From Caballeronia temeraria (GTDB lineage Bacteria; Pseudomonadota; Gammaproteobacteria; Burkholderiales; Burkholderiaceae): DNA of 64,000 nt. Positions 25,522 to 34,784 of this stretch are shown here, one piece after another; the first letter of the stretch is position 1, and each line of letters opens with the position of its first letter. The notes beneath the pieces are model-generated. The model was given only the letters and a program-made list of their open reading frames with translations. It was not told the origin of the DNA and searched no databases. Position numbers and translations under genes: made by a program. The stretch is taken from the NCBI RefSeq assembly GCF_001544795.2, contig NZ_FCOI02000015.1, forward strand, positions 124,001-188,000, given 5' to 3'.

Positions 25522-27267
25522 ATGAAAACGATGTGTCTTCGCAAAGCAAAATGGGCGCTTGCCGGCGCAATCGTGATTTCGGCGGCCGTTTATGCCGCAT
25601 ATCCGGCATGGACCGAAGGGACGAAGTACACCGCCGGCTCGTTCGTCAGCTACAACGGGCACGACTATCAGGCACTTCAGACGCACACGGCGCTGCCGGG
25701 CGCGGGATGGACGCCATCGGCATCGCCGACGCTGTGGAAAGATCTGGGCGCATCGTCGGGCGGATCGCCCGCGCCCGCGCCTGCTCCGACGCCGATACCG
25801 ACGCCCGCTCCGGCGCCGGCCGGCTGCTATGCGGCGTGGTCGGCCACCGCGACCTACAGCAACGCCGGAATGCGCGTGACCTATAACGGCCGGAACTACG
25901 AGAGCAAATGGTGGACGCAGGGCGAGGACCCGAGCCAAAGCGGCCCTTACGGCGCGTGGAAGGATCTGGGTACATGCAACGCATCGCCGACTCCGGCGCC
26001 GACTCCAACGCCCGCCCCGGCACCCACGCCAACACCAACCCCAGCACCAACTCCCACGCCCACGCCAGCCCCGGCGCCCACGCCGACACCGACTCCAGCG
26101 CCCTCGCCCGGCTCGGTGACGACGACGGGCAAGATCAATTTCCACTTGCTGCTCGGCGCAGGCAGCCCGCAAGACAGCATGACGCTCGACGGCGACAATT
26201 ACACCGACCTCATCATGTCGAACATCATCGCCGGAGTGATGTACGGCTATCTCGTGCAGCAATACTTCCCCGGCATGCAGTTCGAGAAAGATTATTTATA
26301 CGGCTCGGTGCTGGGCCAGTTGCTGCAGGAAAATCTGGAAACGCAGCTATATCAGGCGAGCGGCAATCTGATTGCGCCATCGAAGGATCAGCAGGCCGTG
26401 ATGGGCGGCGGCCAGGGCGGTCCGTATTAGATCAACAATTACGCCGCCGATATGGTGGCCGGCACGTATGCGCCCGCCGGTCATTCGCTGATCAACTACA
26501 TCGCGTTGCAGAAGAACATCGGCTTCAGCATGGCCGATGCCGCCAAGCAGAACACCAAGGTCACGCCGCCCTCGTTCAACGACAAGTACTACGGGCCGAT
26601 GCTGACCGCGTACTTCCACTACAACGACATGGTGGCGCTGGTCGAAACCGGCAAGGGCACGGGCGGCTGGACGACGCCGTGGCAGCCTGCGTTCGATCAG
26701 TCGATGACCACGTTCAAGAATCTGCCGAACAACTTCTTCGACATTCTCCTGAACGTGGCCTACAACCAGGGCTTCTACGGCACGTTGATGTCGAGCTACA
26801 GCAAGCTGGGCGCGACGGCCACGGCCTCGACGGTGACGCAGGTGAACGACTGGAGCCGCGTGTGGGGCAAGACGGACTCGTACGAGCAGTATCCGTATCA
26901 GGTGCGCTATTACCTGAACCAGTTCTATGGCCGGCCGATCCCGACGACCTCCGCGACCACGTTCATGACGCCGCAAAATCACGTCGCCTTCAACATGACG
27001 ACGCTCGGCAAGGTCTTCTCCAACGTGTTCACGACGCTTTCGTATGTGAATCCGGCCACCGGTCAGGGCGAGTTCATCCCGGCGGCGAAAGCGCAGAGCG
27101 CGTATAGCATCGCGCTTTCACAGCATGGCGTATCGGAGACGAGCACGCTGGATTTGTCCAACACCAACGATCGCGCGACGATCTTCGCCGTGCTCGAAGA
27201 CGCGATCAAGTATCTGGAGAAGAGCCTGGGCGTGCAGTTCAACGCGACGACCAATTCGCAGATCTGA
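25522..27267 (+). pseudogene. Secreted protein with two chitin-binding-like modules, interrupted by in-frame TAG
   Basis: Without the stop at 26428-26430 this would be a 581-residue secreted protein in one frame. Residues ~1-26 are a signal peptide; ~29-77 and ~102-151 are two CBM5/12-like modules (AWTEGTKYTAGSFVSYNGHDY and YAAWSATATYSNAGMRVTY, both ending in WKDLG); Pro/Thr/Ala linkers follow each. From ~200 on is a large domain with LQENLETQLY and GGGQGGPY-stop-INNYA. In lysozyme- and transglycosylase-like enzymes a catalytic Glu is followed by a G-x-x-QIN-like motif, so the lost codon was probably CAG (Gln). The 278 codons after the TAG are clean, with normal codon use, implying a very recent mutation, readthrough or a sequence error. 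Enzyme class is inference. Confidence 0.75.
25984..26112 (+). repeat. Pro-Thr-Ala repeat linker in the chitin-binding protein
   Basis: Low-complexity coding repeat of CC(G/A)-AC(C/G/T)-CC(A/G/C)-GC(G/C) codons giving PTPAPTPTPAPAPTP. It links the second carbohydrate-binding-like module to the C-terminal domain; a shorter copy at about 25771-25826 links the two modules. Such linkers are typical of modular polysaccharide-active enzymes. Confidence 0.8.
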
Positions 27268-28026
27268 TCAGCGGACCGTGCGCAGAAAGCGCGACAGGAT
27301 GCCCGACGAGTAAGTCGCCGCGATCGATGTCAGAAATTCGGTGAACGACAAGGGCGCGGCGGCGTCCGCCGAATCGGAAATGGTCCGCACGACGGCGCAC
27401 GGCACGCCATGCTCGTAGCAGACCTGCGCGATGGCCGCGCCTTCCATCTCGACGGCGAGCGCGTCCGGCAACGCATCGCGCAGGCCGAAGAGTGCGTCGT
27501 GGCTCGCGATGAACCGGTCGCCGCTCACGATCATCCCGCGATGCACGCGCGGCTGCGCAACCGCGAAACGCTCCGCCAGCACCGCGCTTTCTTCGGCGAT
27601 GAACGCATCGGCGGCGGCGGCGAGCGCGTCGGACAGCGCACGGTCGGCGTCGAAGCGCGCGCGGTCGAGCAGCGGCACTTCATAGCGCGGAAAGAGCGGC
27701 GATGCATCGAGATCGTGCTGCATCAACGCATCCGCGACGACGATATCGCCCACTTGCACATCCGCCCGCACGCCGCCGGCGACGCCGGTGAAGACGATCG
27801 CATCGGCGTCGAACACATGGATCAGCGTGCTCGCGGTCGCGGCCGCCGCCACCTTGCCGATGCGCGCGAGCGTGACGGCGACGGGCAATCCGTGCGCATC
27901 GCCGATGTAGTACTCGCGCTGGCCGAGCGTGACGGTGCGCACTCCGCCCGCCGCGTTCATTTGCGCGATGAGATCGCCGAGTTCCTGCGGCAGCGCCGCC
28001 ATGATGCCGAGCCGCTTCATGCTCAT
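27268..28026 (-). CDS. mtnN: 5'-methylthioadenosine/S-adenosylhomocysteine nucleosidase
   Basis: A 252-residue purine nucleosidase that splits methylthioadenosine and S-adenosylhomocysteine to adenine plus a thioribose or ribosylhomocysteine, removing inhibitors of methylation and polyamine synthesis. Seen: MAALPQEL with the catalytic Glu, FTGVAGG, VEMEGAAIAQV with the substrate Glu pair, and TISDSAD with the catalytic Asp. The ATG at 28026 overlaps the uvrD stop (ATGA), arguing for coupling to uvrD; another ATG six bases later is possible. It ends one base from the convergent chitin-binding gene. Confidence 0.93.
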   Translation of the reverse strand: MSMKRLGIMAALPQELGDLIAQMNAAGGVRTVTLGQREYYIGDAHGLPVAVTLARIGKVAAAATASTLIHVFDADAIVFTGVAGGVRADVQVGDIVVADALMQHDLDASPLFPRYEVPLLDRARFDADRALSDALAAAADAFIAEESAVLAERFAVAQPRVHRGMIVSGDRFIASHDALFGLRDALPDALAVEMEGAAIAQVCYEHGVPCAVVRTISDSADAAAPLSFTEFLTSIAATYSSGILSRFLRTVR

Positions 28027-30389
28027 TCGACGGCCTGAAGTTTCGCGACCGCCAGCGCGAGCCATTTCTCGCCGTGGCGCTTGAAGCGCACTTGCGCGCG
28101 CGCATCGCCGCCGGAGCCTTCCAGCGCGGTCACGGTGCCTTCGCCGAACTTCGTGTGGAACACGGCCTGTCCGACCTTGAAGCCCGACTCCGCCGCGCGC
28201 TGCTCGTTCGCGAACGAGGGCAAGCGCTCCGGCGTCTGGCCGCCGCCGTACGACGAACCGCCGCGCTCCTGTCCCGGACGCGCGAACCAGTCTCGTCCCC
28301 AGCCGGCATTATCGGCACGGCCGCCCCAGCGCGCGCCCGCCTCGATCTTCGGCGTGAGCCACTTGAGCGAGCCTTCGGGCAGTTCATCGAAGAAGCGCGA
28401 CCGGATGTTGTAGCGCGTCTGGCCATGCAGCATGCGGCTCTGCGCGAACGACAGATACAGCCGCTCCTTCGCGCGCGTGATCGCCACGTACATGAGACGC
28501 CGCTCTTCTTCCAGCCCGTCCGATTCCTGCGCGCTGTTCTCGTGCGGGAACAAGCCCTCTTCCAGCCCGGTGATGAACACCGCCGTGAATTCGAGCCCCT
28601 TCGCCGCGTGCACGGTCATCAACTGCACGGCGTCCTGGCCGGCCTGCGCCTGGTTGTCGCCGGCTTCGAGCGATGCGTGCGACAGGAAACCGGCGAGCGG
28701 CGTCATCGTGTCGGGATTCTGCGCGGGATCGGCGATGCCGGGCGCCTCGAGCACTTCGATCTCGCCGTCCTCGCTCACCGCCGCGATCTCCGGCGCCGAT
28801 GTCGCGCCCGGGCGCAGCGGAATCGAGCGCGCGGGGGTATCGAGTCCGTAGCCTTCCTCGCTGACGAACGCCGCCGCGGCATTCACGAGTTCCTGCAAGT
28901 TTTCCAGCCGGTCCTGACCTTCGCGCTCGCCTTCGTAGAACGTGGCGAGACCGCTCGCGCGCACGACGTATTCGACCGTTTCCGGCAAGCTCATCTGCTG
29001 CGTTTCGGCGCGCATCTTCGCGATGAGCGTCGCGAACGCGCCGAGACTCGAGCCGGCCTTGCCGGTCACGTACGGCACGGCGGCGGCCATCGAGCAGTTG
29101 TAGAGACGCGCCGCGTCGGCCACTTGCTCGATGGAACGCGCCCCGATGCCGCGCGTCGGAAAATTGACGACCCGCGCGAACGCGGTGTCGTCGTTCGGAT
29201 TGTCGATGAGACGCAGATACGCGAGCGCGTGCTTCACTTCCTGGCGCTCGAAGAAGCGCAGGCCGCCATACACGCGATACGGAATGCCCGCGTTCACGAG
29301 CGTATGTTCGATGGTCCGCGACTGCGCGTTGCTGCGATAAAGCACCGCGACCTCGCCGCGCGACACGCCCGTATTGATGAGCGCCTTGATTTCCTCGACG
29401 ATCCAGCCCGCTTCCTGCGAATCCGTCGCGGCCTCGTAGACGCGCACCGGCTCGCCGTGGCCCGCGTCGGTGCGCAGGTTCTTGCCCAACCGGTTGGCGT
29501 TGTTGGCGATCAGGAAGTTCGCGGTGTCGAGAATATGGCCGTGCGAGCGATAGTTCTGCTCCAGCTTGATGAGATTGCGCACGCGGAACTCGCGCTCGAA
29601 ATCGTGCATGTTGCCGACGTTCGCGCCGCGAAACGCGTAGATCGACTGATCGTCGTCGCCGACCGCGAAGATCGCGTTGTGCTCGCCCGCCAGCAGCTTG
29701 AGCCACGCGTATTGAAGCTTGTTCGTGTCCTGAAACTCGTCGACGAGAATGTTGCGAAAACGCGCCTGATAGTGCGCACGCAGCGGCGGATTGTGCGCGA
29801 GCAGTTCGTAGCAGCGCAGCAGCAGTTCCGGAAAATCGACGACGCCTTCGCGCTGGCATTGCTGATCGTAGGCGTCGTACAGCTCGACGAACTTGCGATT
29901 GAACGCGTCGGTGGCGTCGACGTCCTTCGGACGCAGGCCCTGCTCCTTCGCGTTGTTGATGAAGTACTGGAGGTTCTTCGCCGGATATTTCTCGTCGTCG
30001 ACGTTCAGGCCCTTCATCAGCCGCTTGATGGCGGAAAGTTGATCGGCCGTGTCGAGGATCTGGAACGTCTGCGGCAGGCCGGCGTCGCGGTAATGCGCGC
30101 GCAGCATGCGATTGCACAGGCCGTGAAAGGTGCCGATCCACATGCCGCGCGTGTCGATGGGCATCATGGCGGACAGGCGCGCCATCATCTCGCGCGCGGC
30201 CTTGTTCGTGAAGGTGACGGCGAGCACGGTCGGCGGCGACGCGTAGCCATGCTGGATCAGCCACGCGATGCGCGTGATGAGCACGCGCGTCTTGCCGCTG
30301 CCGGCGCCCGCGAGAATGAGCGCGGGCTCGTCGGGGAGCGTCACGGCGGCGAGTTGTTCGGGATTCAGATTCGCGAGCAGGTCGGGCAT
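28023..30389 (-). CDS. uvrD: ATP-dependent DNA helicase UvrD/PcrA/Rep type
   Basis: A 788-residue superfamily 1A 3'-5' helicase for nucleotide-excision and mismatch repair. Walker A is AGAGSGKT at residues 27-34; motif Ia VTFTNKAAREM, motif II VDEFQDTN, motif III VGDDDQSIYAFRGA, motif IV LEQNYRS, motif V VMTVHAAKGLEF-like (LMTVHAAKGLEF) and motif VI YVAITRAKERL are all present. The C-terminal ~100 residues end in the Tudor-like VFHTKFGEGTV module that binds RNA polymerase in PcrA/UvrD. ATG at 30389 gives the family N-terminus. The stop overlaps the start of mtnN. Confidence 0.95.
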   Translation of the reverse strand: MPDLLANLNPEQLAAVTLPDEPALILAGAGSGKTRVLITRIAWLIQHGYASPPTVLAVTFTNKAAREMMARLSAMMPIDTRGMWIGTFHGLCNRMLRAHYRDAGLPQTFQILDTADQLSAIKRLMKGLNVDDEKYPAKNLQYFINNAKEQGLRPKDVDATDAFNRKFVELYDAYDQQCQREGVVDFPELLLRCYELLAHNPPLRAHYQARFRNILVDEFQDTNKLQYAWLKLLAGEHNAIFAVGDDDQSIYAFRGANVGNMHDFEREFRVRNLIKLEQNYRSHGHILDTANFLIANNANRLGKNLRTDAGHGEPVRVYEAATDSQEAGWIVEEIKALINTGVSRGEVAVLYRSNAQSRTIEHTLVNAGIPYRVYGGLRFFERQEVKHALAYLRLIDNPNDDTAFARVVNFPTRGIGARSIEQVADAARLYNCSMAAAVPYVTGKAGSSLGAFATLIAKMRAETQQMSLPETVEYVVRASGLATFYEGEREGQDRLENLQELVNAAAAFVSEEGYGLDTPARSIPLRPGATSAPEIAAVSEDGEIEVLEAPGIADPAQNPDTMTPLAGFLSHASLEAGDNQAQAGQDAVQLMTVHAAKGLEFTAVFITGLEEGLFPHENSAQESDGLEEERRLMYVAITRAKERLYLSFAQSRMLHGQTRYNIRSRFFDELPEGSLKWLTPKIEAGARWGGRADNAGWGRDWFARPGQERGGSSYGGGQTPERLPSFANEQRAAESGFKVGQAVFHTKFGEGTVTALEGSGGDARAQVRFKRHGEKWLALAVAKLQAVE

Positions 30390-30443
30390 GGGAAAGAGCA
30401 GCGGCAGAAAAGCGGGCCAGAAAACTTTGGCGGCGGGCCGACC

Positions 30444-30449
30444 ATTATA
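30444..30449 (-). promoter_or_regulatory. Probable -10 box (TATAAT) for uvrD-mtnN
   Basis: A perfect TATAAT on the minus strand, about 55 bases upstream of the uvrD ATG. The -35 region is poor. Confidence 0.4.
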
Positions 30450-30529
30450 AGACCGCGCCGATGGAGCCGCCGGCCGCGAGAAGGCACGCGCCCGCGGGCC
30501 GAATTCGTCCGAGCCAGTGCGCGGAACCT

Positions 30530-30535
30530 TATAAT
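30530..30535 (+). promoter_or_regulatory. Probable -10 box (TATAAT) for valS
   Basis: A perfect TATAAT on the plus strand about 49 bases upstream of the valS ATG, in a divergent region also holding the uvrD -10 box. No good -35 is found. Confidence 0.4.
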
Positions 30536-30583
30536 TGGGGATTCCCCCGCATTTTTTCACGCATTTTTCGGCAGATTCCACAA

Positions 30584-33451
30584 ATGAGCGACAACACGCT
30601 TGCGAAGAGCTTCGAGCCTCAAAACATCGAGTCCCAATGGGGCCCGGAATGGGAAAAACGCGGGTACGCCGCGCCCACGTTCAAAGAGGGCGCGAAGAAT
30701 TTCTCCATCCAGTTGCCGCCGCCGAACGTCACCGGCACGCTGCACATGGGGCACGCGTTCAACCAGACGATCATGGATGGCCTCACGCGCTATCACCGCA
30801 TGCTCGGCGAAAACACGCTGTGGGTGCCGGGCACGGACCACGCGGGCATCGCGACGCAGATCGTCGTCGAACGCCAACTGGATGCGCAAGGCATCTCGCG
30901 CCATGACCTCGGCCGCGAGGAGTTTCTGAAGCGCGTCTGGGCGTGGAAGCAGCAATCCGGCTCGACCATCACGAATCAGGTGCGGCGCCTCGGCGCGTCG
31001 ATCGACTGGTCGCGCGAATATTTCACGATGGACGACAAGATGTCGGCCGCCGTGCGCGACGTATTCGTCACGCTGTACAAGCAAGGCCTGATCTATCGCG
31101 GCAAGCGGCTCGTGAACTGGGACCCGGTGCTCGGCACGGCCGTGTCGGATCTCGAAGTGGTGAGCGAGGAAGAGAACGGCAGCCTGTGGCACATCCAGTA
31201 TCCTTTGCCCGATGGCTCGGGTCATCTGACGGTCGCGACCACGCGCCCCGAAACCATGCTCGGCGACGTCGCCGTGATGGTGCATCCGGAAGACGAGCGT
31301 TATCAGCACCTGATCGGCAAGACGGTCGTGCTGCCGCTGTGCGATCGCGAAATCCCCGTCATCGCCGATGACTACGTCGATCGCGAATTCGGCACCGGCG
31401 TCGTGAAAGTCACGCCCGCGCACGACTTCAACGACTACGCCGTCGGCCAGCGCCACAAGCTGCCGCAGATCGAAATCCTCACGCTCGACGCGAAGATCAA
31501 TGGCAATGCGCCCGAGAAGTATCGCGGCATGGATCGTTTCGATGCGCGCAAGGCAGTCGTGAAGGACCTCGAAGCGCTCGGCCTGCTCGAATCCGTCAAG
31601 CCGCACAAGCTGATGGTGCCGCGCGGCGACCGCACGAACGTGGTCATCGAGCCGATGCTGACCGACCAGTGGTTCGTCGCGATGAGCAAGCCCGCGCCCG
31701 AAGGCACGTTCAATCCGGGCAAGTCGATCACGGACACGTCGCTCGATGTCGTGCGCAGCGGCCAGATCAAGTTCGTGCCGGAGAACTGGACCACGACCTA
31801 CTATCAGTGGCTCGAGAACATCCAGGACTGGTGCATTTCGCGTCAGTTGTGGTGGGGCCATCAGATTCCCGCGTGGTATGGCGAGAACGGCGAGATCTTC
31901 GTCGCGAAGACGGAAGACGAAGCCCGCGCCGAAGCCGACGCGCAAGGCTACAAGGGCGCACTCAAGCGCGACGAAGACGTGCTCGACACGTGGTTCTCGT
32001 CCGCGCTCGTGCCGTTCTCGTCGCTCGGCTGGCCGAACGAGACGCGGGAACTGAAGGCATTCCTGCCGTCGTCGGTGCTCGTGACGGGCTTCGACATCAT
32101 CTTCTTCTGGGTCGCCAGAATGGTGATGATGACCACGCATTTCACCGGCAAGGTGCCTTTCGACACCGTCTATGTGCACGGCCTCGTGCGCGACGCCGAA
32201 GGCCAGAAGATGTCGAAGAGCAAGGGCAATACGCTCGATCCGATCGATATCGTCGATGGCATCGACCTCGAATCGCTCGTCGCCAAGCGCACGACGGGGC
32301 TCATGAACCCGAAGGCCGCCGCGCAGATCGAGAAGAAGACGCGCAAGGAATTCCCCGAAGGCATTCCGTCGTTCGGCACGGATGCACTGCGCTTCACGAT
32401 GGCGTCGATGGCCACGCTCGGCCGCAACGTCAACTTCGACCTCGCGCGTTGCGAGGGCTATCGCAATTTCTGCAACAAGCTGTGGAACGCCACGCGTTTC
32501 GTGTTGATGAACTGCGAAGGCCACGATTGCGGTTTCGCGAATCCGGGCGCATGCAAGCCGGGCGATTGCGGCCCGGGCGGCTACACCGACTACTCGCAGG
32601 CGGACCGCTGGATCGTGTCGCTGCTTCAGCGCGTGGAAGCCGAAGTGGAGAAAGGCTTCGCGGATTATCGTTTCGACAACGTCGCGAGCGCGATCTACAA
32701 GTTCGTGTGGGACGAGTACTGCGACTGGTATCTGGAACTCGCGAAGGTGCAAATCCAGACCGGCACGCCGGCGCAGCAGACCGCGACGCGCCGCACGCTG
32801 TTGCGCGTGCTGGAAACGGTGCTGCGCCTCGCGCATCCGGTCATCCCGTTCATCACGGAAGCGTTGTGGCAGAAAGTCGCGCCCATGACCGATGCGTTCC
32901 CGCAAGGCGCGAGCGAAGGCGACGTGTCGATAATGACGCAGCCTTATCCGCGCGCCGAGCAGAAAAAGATCGATGAATCGTCAGAACAGTGGGCGGCCGA
33001 ACTGAAGGCTGTCATCGATGCATGTCGTAATCTGCGTGGCGAAATGAATCTGTCGCCCGCGGTGAAGGTGCCGCTGCTCGCACACGGCGACGCGGCCCGC
33101 CTCTCCGCCTTCGCACCGTATATCGCCGCCCTCGCGCGTCTCTCCGAAGTGAAGATCATCGACGACGAAGCCGATCTCGACAAGGAAGCGCATGGCGCGC
33201 CGTTCGCGATCGTCGGCACGAGCAAGCTCGTGTTGAAGGTCGAGATCGATGTCGCCGCCGAACGCGAGCGTCTGAGCAAGGAAGTGGACCGTTTGATTGC
33301 CGAAGTCGCAAAATGTAACGCGAAACTCGGCAATGAAAGCTTTGTTGCAAAAGCACCGGCCGCTGTCGTTGAACAGGAGCGCAAAAGGCTGGCAGAATAC
33401 GGAACCACCATCGAGAAGCTTCAGGCCCAATTATTGCGTCTGCCGGCTTGA
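30584..33451 (+). CDS. valS: Valyl-tRNA synthetase
   Basis: A 955-residue class I aminoacyl-tRNA synthetase that charges tRNA(Val). HMGH (HIGH-type) is at residues 54-57 and KMSKS at about 542-546. The CP1 editing domain lies between ~200 and ~400 (ATTRPETMLGDVAVMVHPED). The anticodon-binding helical domain and a C-terminal coiled-coil (ERERLSKEVDRLIAEVAKCNAKL) finish the protein, as in other bacterial ValRS. ATG at 30584 gives MSDNTLAKSFEPQNIE, the expected N-terminus. Confidence 0.97.
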   Translation: MSDNTLAKSFEPQNIESQWGPEWEKRGYAAPTFKEGAKNFSIQLPPPNVTGTLHMGHAFNQTIMDGLTRYHRMLGENTLWVPGTDHAGIATQIVVERQLDAQGISRHDLGREEFLKRVWAWKQQSGSTITNQVRRLGASIDWSREYFTMDDKMSAAVRDVFVTLYKQGLIYRGKRLVNWDPVLGTAVSDLEVVSEEENGSLWHIQYPLPDGSGHLTVATTRPETMLGDVAVMVHPEDERYQHLIGKTVVLPLCDREIPVIADDYVDREFGTGVVKVTPAHDFNDYAVGQRHKLPQIEILTLDAKINGNAPEKYRGMDRFDARKAVVKDLEALGLLESVKPHKLMVPRGDRTNVVIEPMLTDQWFVAMSKPAPEGTFNPGKSITDTSLDVVRSGQIKFVPENWTTTYYQWLENIQDWCISRQLWWGHQIPAWYGENGEIFVAKTEDEARAEADAQGYKGALKRDEDVLDTWFSSALVPFSSLGWPNETRELKAFLPSSVLVTGFDIIFFWVARMVMMTTHFTGKVPFDTVYVHGLVRDAEGQKMSKSKGNTLDPIDIVDGIDLESLVAKRTTGLMNPKAAAQIEKKTRKEFPEGIPSFGTDALRFTMASMATLGRNVNFDLARCEGYRNFCNKLWNATRFVLMNCEGHDCGFANPGACKPGDCGPGGYTDYSQADRWIVSLLQRVEAEVEKGFADYRFDNVASAIYKFVWDEYCDWYLELAKVQIQTGTPAQQTATRRTLLRVLETVLRLAHPVIPFITEALWQKVAPMTDAFPQGASEGDVSIMTQPYPRAEQKKIDESSEQWAAELKAVIDACRNLRGEMNLSPAVKVPLLAHGDAARLSAFAPYIAALARLSEVKIIDDEADLDKEAHGAPFAIVGTSKLVLKVEIDVAAERERLSKEVDRLIAEVAKCNAKLGNESFVAKAPAAVVEQERKRLAEYGTTIEKLQAQLLRLPA

Positions 33452-33529
33452 TTTTGAGGGTTCGAATCATTTATCGATCCGCTCCGTCTGTCTCGACGTT
33501 TCATTGATTAAGAGGAACAGGGTCATCAC

Positions 33530-34411
33530 ATGCTAAAAGTTACCAAAGCGGTTTTTCCGGTCGCAGGTCTGGGCACGCGGTTCCTTCCCGCGACCAAGGC
33601 CAGCCCGAAGGAAATGCTGCCCGTCGTGGACAAACCGCTGATTCAGTACGCGGTCGAAGAAGCAATGGCGGCCGGCATCACTGAGATGATCTTCGTGACT
33701 GGCCGCAGCAAGCGCGCCATCGAAGATCATTTCGACAAGTCCTACGAGATCGAAGCGGAACTCGAGGCGCGCGGTAAGGACAAGCTGCTCGAGCTCGTGC
33801 GCAGCATCAAGCCGAGCCATGTCGACTGCTTCTACGTGCGTCAGGCCGAAGCGCTCGGTCTCGGCCACGCCGTGCTGTGCGCGGAGAAGCTGGTCGGCGA
33901 CAATCCGTTCGCCGTGATCCTCGCGGACGACTTGCTGTACGGCAAGCCGCCCGTGATGTCGCAGATGATCGAAGTCTTCGACCACTATCACAGCTCGGTG
34001 ATCGGCGTCGAAGAGATCCCGCCGGAAGATTCGAAGTCCTACGGCATCATCGACGGCAAGGAGTGGGAAGACAACATCTTCAAGCTGTCGGGCATCGTCG
34101 AGAAGCCGGAACCGGCCGTGGCGCCGTCGAGCCTGGGCGTGGTCGGCCGTTACGTGCTGAAGCCGCGCATTTTCGATCACATCCGCGCGCTGAAGCCGGG
34201 CGCGGGCGGCGAACTGCAACTGACGGACGCGATTCAGTCGCTGCTGTCGGATGAGCAAGTGCTCGCGTACAAGTATCACGGCACGCGCTTCGACTGCGGC
34301 AGCAAGCTCGGCTACCTCAAGGCGACGGTCGAGTTCGCGCTGCGTCACCCGGAAGTGAAGCAGGAATTCGAGGAATATCTGCGTAATCGCGCGCCGATTC
34401 TCGAAGGCTGA
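33530..34411 (+). CDS. galU: UTP-glucose-1-phosphate uridylyltransferase
   Basis: A 293-residue enzyme making UDP-glucose from UTP and glucose 1-phosphate, used for exopolysaccharide, LPS and trehalose. The nucleotide loop AGLGTRFLPATKASPKEMLP is at residues ~10-29; KPLIQYAVEEAMAAGI, VILADDLL (metal-binding Asp) and GKLGYLKATVEF-like SKLGYLKATVEFAL near the C-terminus are family-typical. AGAGGAACAG precedes the ATG. It lies 78 bases after valS and ends at a strong terminator. Confidence 0.95.
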   Translation: MLKVTKAVFPVAGLGTRFLPATKASPKEMLPVVDKPLIQYAVEEAMAAGITEMIFVTGRSKRAIEDHFDKSYEIEAELEARGKDKLLELVRSIKPSHVDCFYVRQAEALGLGHAVLCAEKLVGDNPFAVILADDLLYGKPPVMSQMIEVFDHYHSSVIGVEEIPPEDSKSYGIIDGKEWEDNIFKLSGIVEKPEPAVAPSSLGVVGRYVLKPRIFDHIRALKPGAGGELQLTDAIQSLLSDEQVLAYKYHGTRFDCGSKLGYLKATVEFALRHPEVKQEFEEYLRNRAPILEG

Positions 34412-34437
34412 ATTTCCGGCTGCATCGGCTGAAAAAA

Positions 34438-34463
34438 ATGCCCGTCACGCGAGTGACGGGCAT
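34438..34463. terminator. Intrinsic terminator between galU and tusA-like gene
   Basis: ATGCCCGTCAC-GCGA-GTGACGGGCAT: a perfect 11-bp stem with a 4-base loop, with A-run before (34432-34438) and T-run after (34463-34467), so it can stop transcription from either side. It sits between converging genes. Confidence 0.92.
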
Positions 34464-34492
34464 TTTTGCTTTTGGGCGCCTGCGAAGCTCTT

Positions 34493-34720
34493 TCAGCGTC
34501 GGCGCATCAGGAAGATGAACGTCTTGTCCTGCGCCGTCGATTCGACGATTTCGTTGCCGGTCTGCTTGGCGAATGCCGCGAAATCGCGCTGCGATCCCGG
34601 ATCGGTCGCGAGCACTTTCAGAATCTGACCGCTCGTCATGTCGGCGAGCGCCTTCTTTGCCCGCAGGATCGGCAACGGGCAGTTGAGCCCGCGCGCGTCG
34701 ACTTCCTTGTGAACTTCCAT
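34493..34720 (-). CDS. TusA-family sulfurtransferase / SirA-like protein
   Basis: A 75-residue small sulfur carrier with the family core DARGLNCPLPILRAKKAL; Cys in CPxP carries the persulfide. TusA-like proteins pass sulfur to tRNA thiolation, molybdenum cofactor or other acceptors. The N-terminus starts MEVHKEVDARG, as in the family. It is monocistronic on the minus strand, between the galU terminator and the inositol-type oxidoreductase. Which acceptor it serves is unknown. Confidence 0.88.
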   Translation of the reverse strand: MEVHKEVDARGLNCPLPILRAKKALADMTSGQILKVLATDPGSQRDFAAFAKQTGNEIVESTAQDKTFIFLMRRR

Positions 34721-34784
34721 CGCGATTGAACCTTTGATTGCCAGTGAGATTTGCGCTCGTGAAGGTTCGATTTTAACGCAGAGG

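Noticed and set aside
26428..26430. Pyrrolysine or other recoding at the TAG
   Set aside because: No pyrrolysine machinery is known in this kind of bacterium and no recoding element is seen; nonsense mutation or sequence error is simpler.
28074..30587. 837-codon plus-strand open frame
   Set aside because: Lies opposite uvrD, which has all helicase motifs; composition is that of a shadow frame.
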